DNA from: Cunninghamia lanceolata
Lineage: Eukaryota; Streptophyta; Pinopsida; Cupressales; Cupressaceae
DNA length: 64,000 nt
Assembly (NCBI GenBank): GCA_027924645.1
Contig: BSBN01000849.1
Span: 11,550,001-11,614,000 of the forward strand
Reading direction: 5' to 3'
In this document: positions 10,991-22,388 of the stretch, piece by piece
Position numbering within the stretch: the first letter of the stretch is position 1
Layout: every line of letters begins with the position of its first letter
Made by a program: the position numbers and the translations under genes
The notes under the pieces: generated by a model
What the model was told of the DNA's origin: nothing
Seen by the model: the letters and a program-made list of their open reading frames with translations, nothing else
Databases searched by the model: none

Positions 10991-12352
10991 ATTCAAACTG
11001 ATTCGGTAAATCAGGAAGAAGAGATAAGTTTCAATGAGCCTGATCAAGAATCAGAAGTGCAAGAAACTCCCAAAGTTCCCAGGTATGTAAGACTGAACCA
11101 CTCTAAAGATCAGATCATAGGTGATAAAAGCAAAGGTGTACAAACAAGAAGGAGAATTGCTCAAGATTCAAATGAGTATTGTCTGATTTCAAAGATTGAA
11201 CCTAAGACAGTGAATGAAGCTTGCAATGATAAAAACTAGACTAAAGCAATGGAGGAAGAGCTGATGCAAATTGAGAAAAATCACACTTGGGATCTTGTTC
11301 CCAGACCTAGAAATAAGAATGTGATTGGAACAAAATGGGTTTTTCGGAACAAAATGAATGAAGTTGGTGAAGTAATCAGAAATAAAGCCAGATTGGTCTA
11401 CAAGGTTTACTCTCAAATAGAAGGAGTTGATTTTGAAGAAACTTTTGCTTCGGTGGCAAGAATTGAAGCAGTCAGATTATTTCTTCCTTTTGCTACCTTC
11501 AAGGATTTCAAAGTATATCAGATGGATGTCAAGTCTGCCTTCTTGAATGGTGACTTGGAAGAAGAAGTATATATTGAACAACCAGACGGATTTCAATTGT
11601 TTGATCATGGTGATATGGTCTGCAAGTTGAAGAAAGCAGTGTATGGACTAAAGTAAGCCCCAAGAGCCTGGTATGAAAGATTGGACAAACATTTTTTGAA
11701 GATTGGTTTCAACAAAGGGACTACTGATAGTAATTTGTATTTCAAAATTGATCATGAAAATATCTTGATTGTTGAAGTGTTTGTTGACGATATCATTTTT
11801 GGAGGAAGAGATAGTATGTGTAAAACTTTTGCAAATCAAATGAAAAGTGAACTTGAGATGTCCATGCTTGGGGAAATGAATTTCTTCTTGGGTCTACAAA
11901 TCACTCAAACAAAGAAAGGAATCTTCATTTCTCAGACCAAATATGTGAAAGAATTGTTCAAGAGATTTGGGATGGAAGATTCAAAGCCAATGAATACTCA
12001 CATGGCAACCAGATGTAAATTTGGCAAAGATGATGACTCTCCTAAGGCTAATCAGAAAAAATACAGGTCAATGATTGGAAGATTGTTGTATCTCACTCAA
12101 ACTAGACCTGACATTATGAATATTGTTGGTCTTGTAGCTAGATTTCAAGCTGATCCTAGAGAATCTCATGTCATGGCAATCAAGAGGATTTTTAGATATC
12201 TAAAAGGAATAGAGTATGGATTGTGGTATCCCAGAGATCATGATTTCTCTCTTCATCCATATACAGATGTGGATTGGGCAGGAGACATAGATGACCGGAA
12301 GAGTACCCGTGGTGGAGCATTCTTTTGGGGAAGAAATTGGTTTCTTGGCTGA
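10991..12352 (+). pseudogene. Copia-1 reverse transcriptase, broken
   Basis: Starting at about 11270, the classic copia block [10 protein letters not shown] leads into TKWVFRNK and then the polymerase core [18 protein letters not shown] at 11518-11571. The active-site motif FVDD is at 11780-11791, a variant of the usual YVDD that Copia-2 shares. The thumb region follows to about 12240 with LTQTRPDI. Stops fall at 11237 (TAG) and 11654 (TAA, at the expected Gln of LKQAPRAW). The frame shifts near 12330, inside the RNase H domain. The enzyme would copy the element RNA into cDNA. Confidence 0.92.
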
Positions 12353-12728
12353 GCAAGAAACAAGAGGCAATATCTATGTCCACTACAGAAGCAGAATATA
12401 TTGCAGTAGTAGGTAGTTACACTCAAGTTTTATGGATGAGCAAATGCTAAAAGACATAAGAGTGGAGTATGAGGAGCCTATCACAATCTTTTGTGATAAT
12501 TCAAGTGCAATAAACATATCTAAGAATCCGGTGTTGCATTCAAAGACAAAACATATATCCATCAAGTTTTATTTTTTGAGAGAGCAAGTGAACAAGAATG
12601 AAGTTAGATTGGAGTTTGTGCCTTCCAAGGATTAGATTGCAGACATCTTTACTAAACCTCTACTTAAGGATTCTTTTGAGTATCTCAGGGAGAAGCTAGG
12701 GGTTATTGCCCCTCTAGTGATGAACTAA
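12240..12728 (+). pseudogene. Copia-1 RNase H, frameshifted
   Basis: The domain starts around DVDWAGDIDDRKST (about 12265) and continues in a second frame from 12432 (CDNSSAINISKNPV, KTKHISIKF). Two small indels, near 12330 and 12435, put its pieces in different frames. A stop at 12633-12635 (TAG) interrupts the end motif. The last recognisable codons (DIFTKPL) lie near 12645. It would degrade RNA in RNA-DNA hybrids during reverse transcription. Confidence 0.85.
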
Positions 12729-13059
12729 GATGCACTAATGTGCATCAGTCTGGTGGAAATCACAGTCATATCTTATGGTCTAGATTGATGATGGGGAGCT
12801 GTTACTCAGAGGGAGCAGCTGGTATGATTCTGAAGTGTTGGAAATGCAAGTATGTGCCCTTTACCATTGATGTCAAAGGGGGAGAGAAAACATGTGAAAA
12901 ACAAGTGGTTACTGATCAAAGGGGGAACAAGAAAGGAAAAGAAGATATGTAAATGGTTGTTTCTGATAGGGGGAGTTGTGACAGAAAAGAGAAGTTTTTG
13001 TCTTGATGGTTAAAATAGTTTTCACATCATATGTTGCCATCGATGACAAAGGGGGAGAT
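12729..13059 (+). promoter_or_regulatory. Copia-1 3' leader with several polypurine-like tracts
   Basis: The tract next to the 3' LTR is AAAGGGGGAGAT at 13048-13059. Closely similar tracts occur at 12875-12890 (aaagggggagagaaaa), 12918-12926 (aaagggggaa) and 12967-12975 (agggggag). Only the last can prime the plus strand at the LTR edge. Multiplied polypurine motifs here are a published trait of Sireviruses. Copia-2 shows the same pattern. Confidence 0.8.
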
Positions 13060-14292
13060 TGTTGCAAGTATGGGCCTAACTGGTGTTGTCATTGATGTCA
13101 ACATACTCTTGTTGCATTGATGAATAGGATTTAATGAGCTGAGTGCTGAGGATATTGAGAAAATTAGTCCTAACCAGGAACAGAGAAGAACAGTGAAGAT
13201 AGTAAGGTAATGATCCAAGATAAGATGACTCTCAGAGGATGCGGTTCAAAGGGTTTGTAGATATATGTCTTTAGGTGATCCAGTAAAGATTTCAGAGGTC
13301 CACATGAAGATCTAAAGAAGTTGTGGCTGCTCAACTTAAGCTGGTTCCGACAGGTGTTCAAAGGTGATAGAGTGACACAGATAGGTCCGGTGAGATCTGG
13401 AAATACATTATCTTGTTCCATGGATATGAGGGAGTGTTGAGGAAGTCTTTGTGAAGTTTCAACTCAATTGGTTCATGGTATGGAGGTCCGCAAGCACACA
13501 TTCCTTTGTGATAGTGATGACAGATTGTGTTCTTGAGGTTCTGGATGAAGGAGAGAAGGATTTTAGTAAGCAGATGAAGTGTGGATGTTCTTGGTGATTC
13601 AGGAAAGCTTGTGGAGGTCTTTGGATCATGTCTAGTTTGAGTTGGTGGTCCACATTAGAGTTGGAGTTCACAAATGAAGAATAACTTCCGGTTGATGGTG
13701 TTCTTCCTAAGACTGGCCGATCGAATGAGTTAACATCCTACGGATGTTCTTATAGTTATTTTCTGACTTAGATGATTATTCCTAAGTTGATGTCTTATAT
13801 AAATGAGGGATTGTAAAGTCATTTCAAAGAAAGCCTTGCGGAGATGTGAGTGTGGTAGCGAGGAGGAGACCGAAAGGCAGAGTAGAAGTATTGGACTTAA
13901 ATGGAACTGATTCAAGCATGGTGAAGATGCTATCAAGTATGTTATACTTATCATTTTGTAGACAATGTGTCTCTTGTAGGCAATGAGCCTCTTGTGAGCA
14001 GTGTGCTCAGGCAGTGAGCCCTAATTGGCATGTGCCATTTTGTTATTTCTATTCTTCTAATAGAGAATATAATCTTGGGTTAATCACCCCATGGTTTTTC
14101 CCTTAACTAGGTTTTCCACATCAAAATCCTAGTGTCTTATGTGTTGATGTGTTTCTACTCTTGATTTAATGCATTATGTTTCCATGATTGATTTATTGAT
14201 ATGCTGCTAAATCGCAAAAGGATGTAAGTGTGTAGAAAGTTTTGACAACTAATTCACTCCCCCTCTCTTAGTTGTCTGTCCTCAATCTAACA
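13060..14292 (+). repeat. Copia-1 3' LTR
   Basis: The 1233-base LTR starts TGTTGCAAGTATG and ends AATCTAACA, followed by GATAC. It matches the 5' LTR with a few percent substitutions and small gaps, including a lost ~11-base piece near 13935. Its TATA box (tatataaat) is at about 13797-13804. Confidence 0.92.
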
Positions 14293-14452
14293 GATACTTC
14301 CTAGGAGGTGGGACCTATCTTGGGCACCCACTTTGGAGGAGATTCCAATGTAGACTTGGAGTTTTCTTTTTGTCTACATGAGTGGATAATGTTGATATAT
14401 TTTTCATGGATATGATGTGGGAGTTAACAGTGGAGTTAGATATACATGATAC
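14293..14452. other. Host DNA beyond Copia-1
   Basis: After the GATAC duplication the host sequence resumes. Its first ~70 bases (gggcacccactttggagga) resemble the DNA left of NA1 at about 4410-4470. The two sites would have been neighbours before NA1 and Copia-1 inserted. No gene is visible. Confidence 0.5.
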
Positions 14453-14690
14453 TTGCATGTTGCTTGCATGAGCTTGTATGAGCTTTCATGGACTTTCATG
14501 TTGTTGCATGTTGTTGCATGTCACTTGTATGAGCTTGCATGGACTTGCATGTTGTTGCATGTCACTTATATGAGCTTGAATGGACTTGCATGTTGTTGCA
14601 TGTCACTTGCATGTGCTTGCATGTTGTTGCATGTTAGTTACATGTAATTATATGATGTTGCATGTGTCTTGCATGTCACTCTAACTCAAG
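14453..14690. repeat. GCATG-rich minisatellite
   Basis: About five imperfect tandem units of roughly 40-45 bases are built from words such as TTGCATGTTGTTGCATG, CACTTGTATGAGC and TTGCATGGAC. Shorter fragments of the same words continue to about 14760. The open frame across it, rich in Cys, Met and Leu, is a translation of the repeat and not a gene. Confidence 0.75.
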
Positions 14691-15122
14691 TTTCGTTTTA
14701 CATGACTCTTGCATGATGCTACAGGTTGTTGCACGACTCTTGTATGATACAAATAGGTTGTTACAAATTTAGATTGTGGACATCAATTATGCATGTTGTT
14801 TGCATGACATTGGTGTGTGTTGGAGCACTTCAGTTAACTGAAATAGATTGGGACAACTTGGGTTCCCATCTTGAGACTTTCAATTGTGCTTTTTTATTAT
14901 GACATAATACTTAAGTTGACTAAGTATGAATGAGACTACTCTAGCATGCATTTTTGAGACTTGCAATTAACATGGCAATTTCTACTATGCAACTTGGGAG
15001 TTCACTATATTGGGTGCTTGGTTTTTACATGAGGATTTGTCTCATGTTATTGGATATAGTTTATTATCTTTTGAGGTCCATGGCTTCTATATAATGATGC
15101 CTTTTGTTGGTAGAAATAGATG
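14691..15122. other. Host spacer before element A
   Basis: AT-rich sequence without a recognisable gene. A short motif recurs (cttgagactttcaattg near 14870 and tttgagacttgcaatta near 14955). Element A begins at 15123. The five bases before it, AGATG, would be its target duplication, but the partner copy is not in view. Confidence 0.4.
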
Positions 15123-16365
15123 TGTTATGTCATAAAATGTCCCTCTAAGACTTTTACCTCTTAAGTGTAGCACTCAAGTCCCTTAGATTTAATCATGCAA
15201 GTTAGAAATGAATCCCGGAGCAAAATCCCCTAAAATCCATGTCAAATGGGGCCTACAGGTGAATCCTAAATCTTAATTAGGCCTTAAAATAGGTCCCTGG
15301 ACAAGGATGCTTGTGCCCTTTTCCTACCCTATTTTGATCGGGTCCCAAATTTGAATGTCAGTTTGTGACCATTAAAAAGGTTTCCTTGTTTGCATCTTAA
15401 GTTTGAATTATGAAATCTTAGCGGGAATTCATATATAATCATATTTAGGACTTCATTTTACAACTAAATGGATAATGTGAACTTGTGATCTTGTGCTAAG
15501 GATATTCAAGGCTTTCATTGTGTTGTAGAGTAGTATTGTGTTGTGTTTGTACATGTTTATTGCAGATTTGTCTTCATCAATCCATCTCCTCATAGCATGA
15601 AAGATCTTCATCTCCCCATGAGAGCTTCACCTCTGAGGTGACATCTACTTTGTGTTTTCAATCAATTTATCATATCATTTTCTTTTACCTCTATCCTACA
15701 AGGACACACAATCTCTAAAAATGATGTTGGAAGGCTTGAATGACATTATAGGGATTGACCAAGGCAAGCTCCTAAACACCATAACCCCAACTCCTCTCTT
15801 GTAATTGTAGGTTATAGGTGTCAGATTTTATGGAGAGGAGTTGCAGGAGATCAAAGTAGAGCAGGAAGAATCCAGATCTGAAGAAAACAACAGAAAATGT
15901 CCCTAATTGCACAAGGGTGCCTTCTCTTTTGTCCCTCAATTTAGCACTGTCAGGAATCTCTGAAGTGGTTGCAGTCTGTAGCAAAAAATATCCTGAAGCC
16001 CTCAAAAAAGTACACTGGGCAAGGGAACTGGCTCCTTTGTCCCTGAATTTTCCACCTTTCAAAATTCAAAATATGGCATGTATCTAATCTACATTTGGTG
16101 TCTTCCTATGTGAGCATTTGTTAGGTTTCATCCATTTGTTTATGATTTTGCATAATTAGGGTCTTAGACTTAATGGGACTAAGGTTAACACATTAATCAA
16201 CAAATTCAAAATTTCCTTATCTTTCCAAGTGACACTAAACCTGTAGCTAAGTCCTCTTGCAAAATTTGTGATTCAACTCAGTTTAATGTCCTTGAATGTA
16301 TGTAGTGAAAGGAGGATCTAATTAACTATCAACCTAATCAACAAACCCTCTTTTTCTACATAACA
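15123..16365 (+). repeat. Element A 5' LTR
   Basis: The 1243-base LTR has a perfect 8-base terminal inverted repeat: it starts TGTTATGT and ends ACATAACA. A TATA-like box (atatataat) is at 15431-15439. The next bases, ttttggtgaacctg, sit where the primer site should be but match no tRNA I can name with confidence. It matches 21705-21951 plus 39330-39501 and, inverted, 43346-44596. Confidence 0.88.
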
Positions 16366-17631
16366 TTTTGGTGAACCTGTGTTTTTATTAACATTGCATC
16401 TTGCTGAGTGTTGTACATCAGATTTGCATTCATATATTTCATTTTCATCATTATAGATTTGAAACTCTTACAAAAAAATTGAAAATTTTGGAAAAAATCA
16501 AGCATCCTAGGCTTGCATTTAGGCATAGTTTGCACTATTTTCATTGCATTTAATCTAAATCATTTAAGTCTCTAATATCTACATCAGATCTGACATAAAT
16601 TATAGAAACTCATCATTTCATAATCATTTACCTTGCATTTACATACTTTATTTGCTAGGGTTTGCTTGAAATTTTGCATTTTTCATATAACCTAGTAATT
16701 CCAAAGGCTATGGTTTGTGGTTAATCTCTTGTCTCAGATTTTACTACTCATTTTAACACCCATTCAAATATTATTTTGAACAGTAGTGTTTCATCATTGT
16801 GCATTTTTTCATCCACATTTCAAATTTTGCATTTACACATTGTCTATTTCAACAAAAATTAGCATATTCATTCATTTTCCTTAATTTTTACTTTTCATTG
16901 ATCATTGTAGAATTTTGGAATCATTTTAAAATATGATAAGAGTTATTTTACGTATGAAATCTGATTAGATTCCATTACTTCATCATTTTTCATACTTTCA
17001 TGCCTCAATTTCACTATTAGGGTTTCTAAATTCCTTGCATTTCTACTACATTTTGGTTAATCTTTCATCTAGCATTGCAATATTGGTGTGTTGTGACAAT
17101 TTTTTCTGCATCATGGGACTGATTAAAAGGTTGTAATTTACTATCCCTCATCATTTTCCTAATTTCATTACATATTTTGTGCATTTGCATTGAAAAAAGT
17201 GAAAACTTTGAGCATTTTTAGTGCATAAACAAGCATAGATTAGTGTTGTTTCATTGCATTCATCTTAGATATCTTGCAATCATATTAAAGCATTTATTCA
17301 TTTGTCATTTAAAATTTTTGCATAATTTCATATCATTCTATGCAAATTGGCATATTCTTAATTACACAGTGTGTATTTCAACACTTGTTTACACACCTTT
17401 TCACATCTTTTCGATCAAAACCTTTAAAATAATCAAATGGGCCTTGTTGTGTTGTACTCTTTCCTCTTATCCACTTTGTTTTTTTTTACTCTGTGTGTAT
17501 TCTTACCCATTTCCCTCAAACAAGTGCTTGGGTACGAAATAGTCTCACATCTAGGATGTATGAAGTATCATAGAACTTTGCATGAGTTGTCTCACTAAAC
17601 CCTATCATATATTTCTAATACAAGACATTCT
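16366..17631 (+). other. Element A leader
   Basis: A 1.27 kb T- and A-rich untranslated leader between LTR and gag. Words such as gcattt and catttca recur throughout. No long frame or known motif is visible. It would hold the packaging and dimerisation signals, if the element has any. Confidence 0.5.
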
Positions 17632-18249
17632 ATGATGGCATCCTCATGTTATCCTTCTTTAAAATCTTTCAATAAGTGTATCTTACATTTTGAAAATTTC
17701 TCTCAATTCACTGATGTGAACCCTCATATTCTAGAGCACATAGCCTCTGTAATTGATATTGATTTTTCTAAATGTTGTACACATGAACTCAAATTACTTT
17801 GTTATATACATGATTTTGATAGCTTCACAATGATCATGGATGCATATCCTTTGATATTAAAAGATTTAACTAAATTCATCTCAATGAATCATCATGAGAA
17901 AGATGAGTGTGAAAATCCTTCTCCCATTAATGCCATGGAACTAATAGCTAAAGTATATAACGATGAAAATGATGATTCTATAAGTTATCCTATTCCTCCT
18001 TCAAATGAATGTTTAAGAACCTTGGATGAGAAGACCAGGGATAGCTCTAATTTGATTGTAAATTTAAGTCCCTTACACACCTCTAAGGATATGATCACCA
18101 ACAATATTCTTAACAAAACTATACCTTCCCTTAGCCCTGATGCTCTCCCTTCAAAAGTAGAAGCGTTGGTGGATAAGAAAAGGTCTCTCAGATTAAATCC
18201 TTTAGGGATAGATGTTGGGTATAATCAAGAGGAAAATAATGAACATTAA
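17632..18249 (+). pseudogene. Element A gag-like open frame
   Basis: A 205-codon frame starts with tandem ATG codons. The protein is hydrophilic, with an acidic middle (EKDECENP, NDENDDS) and a basic end (DKKRSLRLN). No zinc knuckle or clear capsid domain is recognised, and the call rests on its position between the leader and a protease. The frame ends at TAA 18247, and the following coding sense continues in another frame (from about 18255), so a frameshift is likely. Stops in that continuation include TAA at about 18431. Confidence 0.5.
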
Positions 18250-19260
18250 TTCAATCTTCATTAATAGACTTATTCCAACCACTAAGGGGTTACTAGATAA
18301 ATGTAGAAATGTTCCTAAGATGATTGTGCAAGGGGCACGTAATGTACCCTCTTGTTTGAAACTGATGATTACGATTAAAGGTGATCGAAAACCATCTGGA
18401 TCCCTTGATTACATTCTAAACTATGCAAAATAAATCACTCAAAGAAGTCATGGTGTTCAAAATGTGTCATAGCATCCCATGATTGCTCACACCTACAACA
18501 GTTGTAATAGTAAGCAAAGTAAGCAAACACCTCATGTGCCTGTCTCTCTTCCATGTTCTCAACCTATGCTCCCTCCACCACCCCGTCTTACTCATAAAAG
18601 TGGTCAACAATATGATCTTATTGAATAGCTTCACTCTACTCTGGCTAAGATCTCTCTTTGGGATTTAATATAAAAATCACCTACATACCATGGAATGCTC
18701 CAAGAAGCTTTACAAGAGGTGATTGTACCACCTACTAATAAACTGAATGATGTAGCAGCTCTGCTAGACTATATGCATGCAACAAAAATGGATATTTTGT
18801 TTCAACAACATGAAATACCATCGATAAAAGATGAGTATGATCCTCTTATAATATTTGTCCTAAGAGATAACAAGTTAATAAAGAGAGTTATGATTGACAA
18901 TAGATCATCTCTTAATGTTTGTGGCATTGACTTACTACATAAAAGCAAGATCGACTTGTCTTTAATCAAACCGGATAGGATTAGCATTCATGGCTTTGAT
19001 AATGCTGGTAGACAATCCCTGGGTACCATAAATTTACCTATAAAGGTTGGACCTCTGACATTATCTACCCTTTTTCATGTCACGCCTACTTCTCTTTTAT
19101 AATAAAAAAATTCTTGGTAGACCATGGATCCATACCATGGGGGCAATTCCATCTACCCTTCATCTTTCATTAAAGTTCATTTATCAAAACAAGCTCTACA
19201 CTGTGGAAGCCAATCTTGACCTGAATAACTATTTACATATTGAAATGCAAAAATAAGATA
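18250..19260 (+). pseudogene. Element A protease region, broken
   Basis: The frame reads through a Pro-rich stretch (PMLPPPPR) and then ISLWDLI, a block like those just upstream of protease in Tat-type elements, with Q-to-stop changes. The retropepsin-like domain lies at about 18830-19180. It carries VMIDNRSSLNVC with the catalytic Asp codon at 18896; the Gly normally two residues later is Arg (AGA at 18902), as a GGA-to-AGA change would give. The second conserved block LGRPWIH follows at about 19117 after a one-base frame change. The enzyme would process gag. Confidence 0.7.
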
Positions 19261-19790
19261 ACAATCTTAAGAGCCTAAACAACTTACAGGTTGATTCATC
19301 AATACCTATTGCCATAGATAATGTTGTGCAAGACTCTAAACTGTCAAATGCACTTTTTGGTGATGATTGGGGTTCATTAGATTTTATTCCTTCATCTGTG
19401 GGGGGAATATAACCTTAATAACTCTGACACATTAAAAGTCACATCGATCTCATCCAAACAATCTTTGGTAACACCTAAGAAAACCAAAGTCTCCATAGAA
19501 AACAAAGACAATACTCTTACTTATACTATAGATTATGACACCTATGAGACCTTGCCATCCTCTAAAGAGATGGACTCTCTCTATGGTCATGGACTTCAGA
19601 TTTTGTACAAAAATTGTGACTATACAAGTAATGGATGTGGTGTAAATCAACAAGGAATCAGAGTACCTTTACAAGTTTCTAGAATTAACTACACGACTGG
19701 TATTAGATACCACTCTTTGAAGCCCACCAAAGCCTCTCATCATCCTAAACTCAATGTTAATATAATATCAACAAGACCAAAATGACATGC
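19261..19790 (+). pseudogene. Element A region with degenerate G-patch-like motif
   Basis: After the protease, a frame from 19465 to 19785 contains GHGLQILYK and then CGVNQQGIRVPLQ. This resembles the glycine-rich G-patch segment found near protease in some Tat and retroviral polyproteins. Several of the glycines are replaced. Coding sense fades after 19785, and no polymerase follows. The assignment is tentative. Confidence 0.4.
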
Positions 19791-20837
19791 GAGATATCCT
19801 CGGTTGATAGACAAGGATTGTCTGCCAAGAAATATCCCATTGAATCAGGTAAGCATTTCTTCCTTGTTAAGCTACACTTGTTGTAGCACCTGTTCTAATT
19901 ACTTTCAAGGGTGGCCTCCTCCTAGATATATATGTTGTTAGAATTGTATTGTGTTCCCCCATGATGTGTTATGTGTTGTTTAGGTTTCCTTGAATGACCC
20001 TTGATACTCTTGTAAGGTCAAGGATACTGGGAGACCTCCTCTATTGTGACCATTCTTCTATTTGTATCATCATTCTTCTATCTTGACTCTCCTCTATTTC
20101 ATTGTTGTGTGTCATGCCTTAGGGGTATAGCATTGCAGTTGATGACTTGGGGGCATCCTCCTACATGGTGTTCCTAAGGGACTTGTTCTCCTCTCTCATT
20201 TAATTGTTTACCTTCTTCTAGTGATTCTACCTATTCGGTGAATGACAAAAACAAACAAATACTGACATGGACTATGTGTCCCTTCAACGAGAAAGAAAAA
20301 ATGGACCTAGTCCATATATGAAGATGGGGTTGATCTATATATATCCAACACTTGACTAGTAGAATCACTCTGTGTGATGTATCATTTTATGGCATTTCTT
20401 GTGACTAACATCTTACAATCCACTCAATATGCTCTTGTACACTTTGATTGGTATCTCACCTTGTTTCTACACTCAGTTCTGAGGTACCTGTAGTATAGCC
20501 CAATGGTTATACTCAGTTTCGAACCCATAGTATAGCCTTGGTCCTTGATGTGACTATTTTCATGCATAGATTTTATGATATGGTTGTTATCTTAGAGTAA
20601 TATTTTCTACCAATCTTGTTATCTTATCTTAGTATATCATATCATTGTGTTTGTGGAAACATTTGGTGATCATGAGCATAGGTCTCCTTAGGGGTATGGG
20701 CTTTGCAAAAGCTCTTGTTCCCTTGTGTTTCTTCTCTCTACCTTAACATGCTTGATATCGGTACACGACATCAACAACCTTTAAGGTGGGGGCATATATA
20801 AGGTTATCTATCTAATGATTTTGGTACTAATGAAGCA
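19791..20837 (+). other. Element A non-coding internal region
   Basis: About 1 kb without a credible frame. Part of it (20290-20560) is matched in inverted form in A' at about 45780-46205, confirming it as family sequence. A short run ctatatatatcc near 20336 sits where A' carries a 220-base TA-rich microsatellite. Confidence 0.6.
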
Positions 20838-21110
20838 TGTTTGTAAGCCATCTCTATGAGGTGGGATGTTGTATATCCAGTGTGAGTACACATCTTTATT
20901 TATATTACAGGAAAAAAGCCCTCTCCATGAGGCAGGATAGCATATCCTTTATCAAAGAAGCCCTCTACATGAGAAGGGATAACATATCTCTTAAACTAGT
21001 GCATATCCGTTTATTCAAAAGCCCTTCTGTAGAAGGTAGGATGGTGTATCTCTTGAGCTAGTGCACATCCTTTTATTTCAAAAGTTCTCCACGGAGGTAG
21101 GGTTGGATCT
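20838..21110 (+). repeat. Element A tandem repeat of about 63 bases
   Basis: Four to five imperfect units open with AAGCCCTCTNCATGAGG-like sequence, continue GGGATnnnnTATCTCTT, and end CTAGTGCACATCC plus a T/A-rich tail. The units near 20930, 20968 and 21018 are clearest. The same array is inverted in A' at about 45240-45500. Tandem repeats between coding region and 3' LTR are common in Tat-type elements. Confidence 0.7.
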
Positions 21111-21704
21111 TGAGACTATCCTCCCTTAAGTGTGTCTTTAGCAGTTGTTGTGGCATAAGTCCAACTGTTAGGTGTGTCTGTAGCATATTTAAGATGGTGG
21201 GACTTCGCAATAAGCTCCTTCCATCTCCTTGTTTGCTATGTTTAAGATGTATAGTATGTCTCTAGCATGCTATACTATGCTCATGTATTCTATGTGTTTT
21301 CCCCCTTGTGTGGTTAAGCCCCACTTGGGCTTTGTATGGTGTGTTTCCCCATTGTATGGTCTCCACCCACATGCAGGGTTTATGTCACAATTTTATTTCC
21401 ATGCATATGTATATGAAGATGCTTTGAATATGTTATGAAAATATTATATTTATGTATTCATCATGTTTTACATGTCTTCAATACTATCTTCTCCATGCCT
21501 TGCATGCTTCCTACTATCTTCATTGTGTTTTGAATGTCTACGATGTGTCTTCAAGTGATTACCTGAGATTGGGGGCTAGAAATAGTTCCTCAATCTTCAT
21601 ATATGCCTTAGATTTAAGTGCCTGGTGTGTTTGATGTGCTTTCGACCATACTTTAATGCATGTATGGGCCGTAAGATCTTCCATACATTAAAGTGGGGGC
21701 TAAA
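21111..21704 (+). other. Element A 3' untranslated region and polypurine tract
   Basis: Non-coding sequence with pyrimidine-rich stretches leads to the polypurine tract aaagtgggggctaaa at 21690-21704, directly before the 3' LTR. The matching tract in A' is inverted at 44597-44611. Frames here are incidental. Confidence 0.7.
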
Positions 21705-21951
21705 TGTTATGTCATAAAATGTCCCCCTAGGACTTTTACTTCCTAAGTTTAGCACCCGAGTCCCTTAGATTTAATCATCCAAGTTAAAAATGAATCCCAT
21801 TGCAAAATTCCCCATAACCCATGTCAAATGGGGCCTAGGGTTGAATCCTAAATCTTAATTAGGCCCTAAAATAGGTCCCTGGACAAGGGCACCCATGCCC
21901 TTGTCCTGTCCTATTTTGTTAGGGTCCCAAATTTGAATGTCAGTTTGTGAG
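21705..21951 (+). repeat. Element A 3' LTR, first part
   Basis: It begins TGTTATGTCATAAAATG and follows the 5' LTR closely until GTGAG at 21947-21951, where element B is inserted. The LTR resumes at 39330. Confidence 0.9.
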
Positions 21952-22388
21952 TGTTAGAGTTGGCTATGATTGGAGCCACCCAGGATCTAGGACTTCTTGA
22001 AAGTACAAGAGAGATCAACTAAGAGAATAATGCTATTCTATCATTGAATGCAAAAGATTATTGTTACAATGTACATGATATGCCTTGCTTATAAAGACAA
22101 GGTGAGAGCTAGAAAGGTGGAGCGGAAGGTGGAGTGGAAAGTGGAGATATTCCTACAACATGTACCAATTAGAGGATGATAGCTAATTGCACATGTGGAG
22201 GATAAGACAACTCACTCCAACTGTCAACAACTCAACACACAACTAGACATCTAGAAGACTCACTAAGTCAACTTAACATGTGAATTGTGTGTGATGTATG
22301 AATATTATTTAACCAGTAAATAGTTAAATAATGTAAATTATCCACACAAGAGTAAACCGGTTAGCTGATAACCCTATTCACACCAACA
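21952..22388 (-). repeat. Element B 3' LTR
   Basis: This 437-base LTR runs TGTTAGAG to CACCAACA on the plus strand, so on its own strand it starts TGTTGGTG and ends CTCTAACA. A TATA-like cttataaag is at 22088-22096. It is about 10 bases longer than its partner; the main difference is an extra ggaaggtggagtgg-type unit near 22125. Confidence 0.9.

Larger units (their letters stand above)
7279..14292 (+). mobile_element. Copia-1: full-length Sirevirus-like Ty1/copia element
   Basis: The element is bounded by the target duplication GATAC at 7274-7278 and 14293-14297. It has ~1.24 kb LTRs, a primer site for initiator tRNA-Met and one gag-pol frame. The domain order is gag, zinc knuckle, protease, integrase, reverse transcriptase, RNase H, which is the Ty1/copia order. 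Several polypurine-like tracts lie before the 3' LTR, a hallmark described for Sireviruses. The coding region is dead: 11 in-frame stops lie between 8657 and 11656, and frameshifts follow near 12330. The 5' LTR starts TA instead of TG. Copia-2 at 56189-63161 belongs to the same family. Confidence 0.95.

Noticed and set aside
14453..14647. Cys/Met/Leu-rich open frame
   Set aside because: It is a translation of the GCATG minisatellite.
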